Below are positions 60,572-64,000 of a stretch of 64,000 bases of DNA, piece by piece (position 1 is the stretch's first letter; every line of letters starts with the position of its first letter). This stretch comes from MWBV01 sp964482915 (GTDB taxonomy: Archaea > Nanobdellota > Nanobdellia > Pacearchaeales > GW2011-AR1), in assembly GCA_964482915.1 (NCBI GenBank), contig CAYZYU010000002.1:23419-87418 (forward strand), given 5' to 3'. The notes beneath the pieces were generated by a model. The model was not told the DNA's origin. It was given only the letters and a program-made list of their open reading frames with translations, and did no database searches. Both the position numbers and the translations under genes were made by a program.

Positions 60572-61548
60572 AATTTGCAATTTTGTGATTGCTCATTTTT
60601 TATTTCTAGAATATTAGAAAGAAGGTAAATTGGATAAATATCTCTGGAATTCTGGAATCCCTTGATTAAAGCAAGCATTTCAATTAACTCTAAATCCATT
60701 TCTGAATTACATCCTGCTTTTTGGAATATAAATTTAGATTTGCTATTATATATCTCAAAAAGTTGCTCTGTCCTATTCATTAATCTGTCTAATTGACATT
60801 CATATAATTCATCATCAGAAAAGATAGCAGCATACATAAGAGCATCACCTTCATAATATACTCTTGAACTTCTTTTTTGAACATAATTTTTTGGAAGATT
60901 TCTTGATACATAAACATCGCACTCACCACTAAAGCATATTTTTGTACTTTCACGAGGGCAGTCTGTTTTTCTATTCACTAATATGAAATTTTCATATTCA
61001 GATACTTCTCCCTCTTCATCTTTCACAATTAAATCCTCAAGTTCTTCTTCAATTTCATTTGGAGGATCAATAAAGCAGTATTTATCATCAGAAGAGGTTA
61101 AATAAATCAAATCTCCAACCTTGAAGGGCATTTCAAAGGGCTTTGAGAACATATAAAAGTATTTTCCTTCTACAGGGTTTTTACCGAATATATATCGGTT
61201 TTGGAAAGAGACTTCTGTTAAACCTCCATTTTCCTCACTCCAATGATTGGAGAGTTTTTCTGACGTGCTTATTATTTGCCTCCCAAATATACTTCCATTA
61301 TCGCAGTCAAGATATATTCTGGTTACAGTAGGGAGGACAATTCTGTCTCTTGCTGAGCTTTCAAATCCAGATTCAAATGGATTTGTTAAAATCCCTATTC
61401 CTTTCGCAGTCTCTGCATCTATCTCTGATTTTTGTAGGTTTACGAATTTTATAACTCCATAGATTGCTAAAACAAGTATAAACACTCCTGCGACTATAGC
61501 AAAAATCCAACCAAAAGAAAATTCTATAGCCCCTTTTTTATTTCTCAT
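60565..61548 (-). CDS. Pilin-like surface protein, largest of the set
   Basis: A 327-residue protein. N-terminal RNKKGAIEFSFGWIFAIVAG is prepilin-like with one helix. The ectodomain is acidic with paired Cys, an EEELEDLIVKDEEGEVSE stretch and a C-terminal helical region. It overlaps the upstream gene by 4 bp (ATGA), indicating coupled translation. Confidence 0.72.
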   Translation of the reverse strand: MRNKKGAIEFSFGWIFAIVAGVFILVLAIYGVIKFVNLQKSEIDAETAKGIGILTNPFESGFESSARDRIVLPTVTRIYLDCDNGSIFGRQIISTSEKLSNHWSEENGGLTEVSFQNRYIFGKNPVEGKYFYMFSKPFEMPFKVGDLIYLTSSDDKYCFIDPPNEIEEELEDLIVKDEEGEVSEYENFILVNRKTDCPRESTKICFSGECDVYVSRNLPKNYVQKRSSRVYYEGDALMYAAIFSDDELYECQLDRLMNRTEQLFEIYNSKSKFIFQKAGCNSEMDLELIEMLALIKGFQNSRDIYPIYLLSNILEIKNEQSQNCKLW

Positions 61549-61982
61549 CTTTTTATTGTAACCAGAGTCTGACCATAATCTTTTTTTAGAGTAAGAGAAA
61601 GTTTTCCATTTACTGTTTTAATGCATAATTCTTTTGGAGTGCTAGTTGAACCACTTACAGTAGCCTCAATATCTACATTCTTTAATTTGGCACCAGTATA
61701 TTCCCCAATTGGATCAAAATACATATTTTCAACATCATCGTCTATAAAACACACTCTCTCTATTTTTTTTGGAAGATAATATGTATATTCCTGGGAACCT
61801 CCATCATGCCAAAGAGTGTTTATATTATCTTGCAGTTTGGTCTTAAAATCCTTGACTTTTATGAAATTGTTCATCTGAAAAACTTTATTGATTCCAAAAA
61901 TTGCAAATGCAATGAAGATTATTATTAGGATTATAGAGAAAATCATCCCAAAAGAAATCTCGTTCTGGCCCCTTTTATTCAT
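61545..61982 (-). CDS. Pilin-like surface protein, first gene of the operon
   Basis: A 145-residue protein: MNKRGQNEISFGMIFSIILI gives a short basic stretch, a polar NEISFG and a hydrophobic helix as in class III prepilins. The ectodomain is small. A GTG at 62000 could extend it, but a TATA (about 62000-62012) centred 25 bp before ATG 61982 fixes the start and shows the operon begins here. Confidence 0.75.
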   Translation of the reverse strand: MNKRGQNEISFGMIFSIILIIIFIAFAIFGINKVFQMNNFIKVKDFKTKLQDNINTLWHDGGSQEYTYYLPKKIERVCFIDDDVENMYFDPIGEYTGAKLKNVDIEATVSGSTSTPKELCIKTVNGKLSLTLKKDYGQTLVTIKR

Positions 61983-61999
61983 GATTAATTTAAAGAACA

Positions 62000-62012
62000 C
62001 TATTTTATAAAG
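62000..62012 (-). promoter_or_regulatory. TATA box of the pilin-like operon
   Basis: CTTTATAAAATAG on the minus strand is centred about 25 bp upstream of ATG 61982. Confidence 0.55.
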
Positions 62013-62036
62013 ATTTCATTAATATAGATAATGTAA

Positions 62037-64000
62037 TTAAATTTCAAAAGGTTTTACTTCTATACTGCAAGCAGATGCACCTGGGTCTCTTCCTAATTCA
62101 TCTCTACATTTTACATACAGATTATTTTCTGTATTCCATGCTATGTTATGTTCTGTACTATAATCCTTTCCATCACCTGTATCCATCTCAGTTCCTTCTT
62201 CAAATGGATATATACAGCTAGATAATGAATAGACACACTTTGCTTGTTCATCAGTTATTAATGTAAGATAACCCTCGTCATTGTATGCCCTAACTACTGT
62301 TGGAGGAAGAGTATCAATCTTAACACTGAAATTTATATAGGTTGTATTTAAATTTCCAGCAACATCTTCGCAATAAACTGAATAATTATAGGTTCCATTA
62401 GATAGATAGATTGTCTCAGTATTTGTTGTTAAATAATCTTTAACTCCATCATTATTGAACATGGTGAAACTCTTTCCATCTGAAGTATACATACAAACAG
62501 CTTTTCCTTCTTCAGCTCCCCCATAAGTTGTAACACTGAAATTTACTTCATTGAACTCTTCTGGACCAATTATTATTGAATTATTTTGCTTTTCATTTAT
62601 CTTAACATCAGTTATAATTAAGCGTCTTGTTCCTCTGAACACGATTAATTCAGCATTTCCAGCATTTCTCTCAGCCTCTCCAGGTTTGTCTACGCATGCA
62701 ACATAATAATTATTATTGCCATACACAAATGCTCCATTCAAACTAGTATTACAACCGTATCTTCCATCAAGAAGATTGTTTAATGTAGTATAACATTTAT
62801 CAAATGTGTGTGCCATTTGACTATAAGGTTGCTTCTTAGTATCCCATTTACATTCAGCAGGTTCATTAGTATACACTTTGAAGCTATCTATCTTCTGAGT
62901 TCCGTATGCAATATATGAATTGTTTGCAGGAGAGGTTGCTTTTATTTCAGGAGGTTGTTTATCTGATTTCTGAACACAGAATTCAATCTGATAATATCCA
63001 TTATTGAAATTTCCATTACTATCCTGACATTTTATATAATATGTGAATCTTCCTCCATTAGTTAATTTGTATCCTGAATTTTCTGCAGCTAAATCACTCA
63101 TTGTAAGCATAGGGTCTAATGGTAATGTATGGTTTATTGTGCTGGCTGAACCCTCTATTAATTTATCCATATTAGGAAATACTTCTGCTGAGGTTCCTTC
63201 TTTTCTTTCAGTAGAGATTCTACATTCAGCAGATTCACTAGTATTAAATGCAATCAATAAAGAATCAAATGTTGGTACACACTGTAAATCTCCTCCACCC
63301 AATCCTTTGTAAGTTATCTTTACTCCTGCTTGTGTTAATTTGTAATCATAATTATTATTTGCGAAAACATCTTCTCCATTTACATTCTTTACAGGCATTA
63401 TTACAGGAGCTTGCCTATCATTAGTATTATTTTGTATGCATGTTTCATACAGAGTTGCATTATTTACCCATGTACAGCTCTTTCCATAACTATGACAAAC
63501 ATATTCGCTGCATGCTTTTTCATTTGTTCCTTTTACTTTTAAAAGATTACATTTGTAACATTCGCTTCCTCCTTCAGGAGGTTGCCATAGAGAAGGTTTG
63601 TATGTAAATATTTCTCTAGAATAAATTCTGTATCCTCCAACAAGAACATATAACCCGACTAATGCTGCAACAATTACTGCACCAATCCAACCAACAGGAC
63701 CAGAAGATAATAATCCTACCTCTACTGCTACTGCATATGCAAATGCAACACCCACTCCTGCCCATGCAACAGTTGTCATATCTCCTGCATTTCTTTCACT
63801 TGCAACTTTCTTTGCAAATATAGTCACAATTGTTGCTACAACTGCTGCCCAGAATACTGTGTTAAAAACGTTTTGAATATTCCCTCCTATTCCTTCACCA
63901 GGATATTGTCCTCCCTCCTTAACAGGATTAATCCAATCCCAAGCATTCAAACCTCCTTCTTTACCTACCTCTCCAGCAGTGTTTCCCATCCCTTCTTTTA
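62037..64000 (-). CDS. Large multidomain surface protein, 5-prime end outside the window
   Basis: At least 650 residues. Three hydrophobic helices (within about residues 45-120) precede a large ectodomain with a Cys-rich knot (CYKCNLLKVKGTNEKACSEY) and four similar Ig/fibronectin-like units, each with a strand ending in a Cys (SESAECRIST, EPAECKWDTK, GKAVCMYTSD, EQAKCVYSLS). The frame has no stop before the window edge (AAA-GAA-GGG precede the ATG at 63989), so the start may lie beyond. It stands just upstream of the pilin-like operon in the same direction and may serve the same surface structure. Confidence 0.75.
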   Translation of the reverse strand, partial: KEGMGNTAGEVGKEGGLNAWDWINPVKEGGQYPGEGIGGNIQNVFNTVFWAAVVATIVTIFAKKVASERNAGDMTTVAWAGVGVAFAYAVAVEVGLLSSGPVGWIGAVIVAALVGLYVLVGGYRIYSREIFTYKPSLWQPPEGGSECYKCNLLKVKGTNEKACSEYVCHSYGKSCTWVNNATLYETCIQNNTNDRQAPVIMPVKNVNGEDVFANNNYDYKLTQAGVKITYKGLGGGDLQCVPTFDSLLIAFNTSESAECRISTERKEGTSAEVFPNMDKLIEGSASTINHTLPLDPMLTMSDLAAENSGYKLTNGGRFTYYIKCQDSNGNFNNGYYQIEFCVQKSDKQPPEIKATSPANNSYIAYGTQKIDSFKVYTNEPAECKWDTKKQPYSQMAHTFDKCYTTLNNLLDGRYGCNTSLNGAFVYGNNNYYVACVDKPGEAERNAGNAELIVFRGTRRLIITDVKINEKQNNSIIIGPEEFNEVNFSVTTYGGAEEGKAVCMYTSDGKSFTMFNNDGVKDYLTTNTETIYLSNGTYNYSVYCEDVAGNLNTTYINFSVKIDTLPPTVVRAYNDEGYLTLITDEQAKCVYSLSSCIYPFEEGTEMDTGDGKDYSTEHNIAWNTENNLYVKCRDELGRDPGASACSIEVKPFEI

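Overview
This is a low-GC archaeal chromosome segment, most likely from a DPANN lineage of the Pacearchaeota/Woesearchaeota/Nanoarchaeota type. The archaeal assignment is direct: eL19, eL32, eL40, eL43, eS4, eIF1, eIF5A, RpoP, both prefoldin subunits, AglB, Tyw1, Spt5, SecY/SecE and an FtsZ/SepF pair. The DPANN placement is inference. It rests on a methanococcal-type S-layer protein, a compact archaeosortase, pilin-like proteins with very short ectodomains, an AMP phosphorylase plus R15P-isomerase-like pair, and a Cys-rich secreted domain I associate with these genomes. Two 100-N assembly gaps suggest a metagenome-derived scaffold.

Layout. (1) 1-16 kb: an N-glycan/surface-polysaccharide locus with a flippase, seven glycosyltransferases (GT2, GT4, GT17 types), an RmlD-like reductase, two methyltransferases, the oligosaccharyltransferase AglB and a GPT/MraY-type phosphoglycosyl transferase, then a SpoIIM-like membrane protein. 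(2) 16.3-18.4 kb: an R15P-isomerase/eIF2B-like protein, prefoldin alpha with a His/Cys tail, and an EMC3-type insertase. (3) 18.3-31.3 kb: SecY and the S10/spc ribosomal run, read on the minus strand from L3 to L15, with the usual archaeal order but without the RNase P protein gene normally next to S17. (4) 31-44.5 kb: mixed metabolism and housekeeping (ATP-grasp ligase, AI-2E-type exporter, AMP phosphorylase, tRNA-Ser, an RHH-nucleotidyltransferase fusion, Nudix, GNAT, TVP38, an XPD-like helicase, Tyw1, site-2 protease). (5) 44.5-52.5 kb: translation, secretion and division genes (eL40, eIF5A, FKBP, FtsZ, SecE, Spt5, L11, tRNA-Pro, eL43, RpoP, prefoldin beta, SepF). (6) 52.6-64 kb: cell-surface genes: a membrane-anchored surface protein followed by an archaeosortase, two single-pass proteins, the S-layer gene with a long structured leader and a divergent winged-helix gene, a four-gene pilin-like operon, and a large multidomain surface protein running off the window.

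How it fits together. The first region makes and transfers a lipid-linked glycan, and the S-layer protein at the other end carries at least nine N-X-S/T sequons, so it is an obvious acceptor. SecY, SecE, EMC3 and the archaeosortase supply export and anchoring. FtsZ and SepF supply division.

The strongest unexpected signals are regulatory. In more than twenty transcription units a TATA element lies about 25 bp before the start codon, so leaderless mRNA appears to be the rule. Two divergent pairs have exactly 50 bp between start codons and one TATA exactly in the middle. The S-layer gene breaks the rule with a leader of about 220 nt that has several perfect stems. Two genes inserted between secE and spt5 are flanked by imperfect direct copies of a promoter. 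The N gap inside the S-layer gene appears to be false: the two contig ends share an identical 55-bp sequence, and collapsing it restores one 765-residue reading frame.
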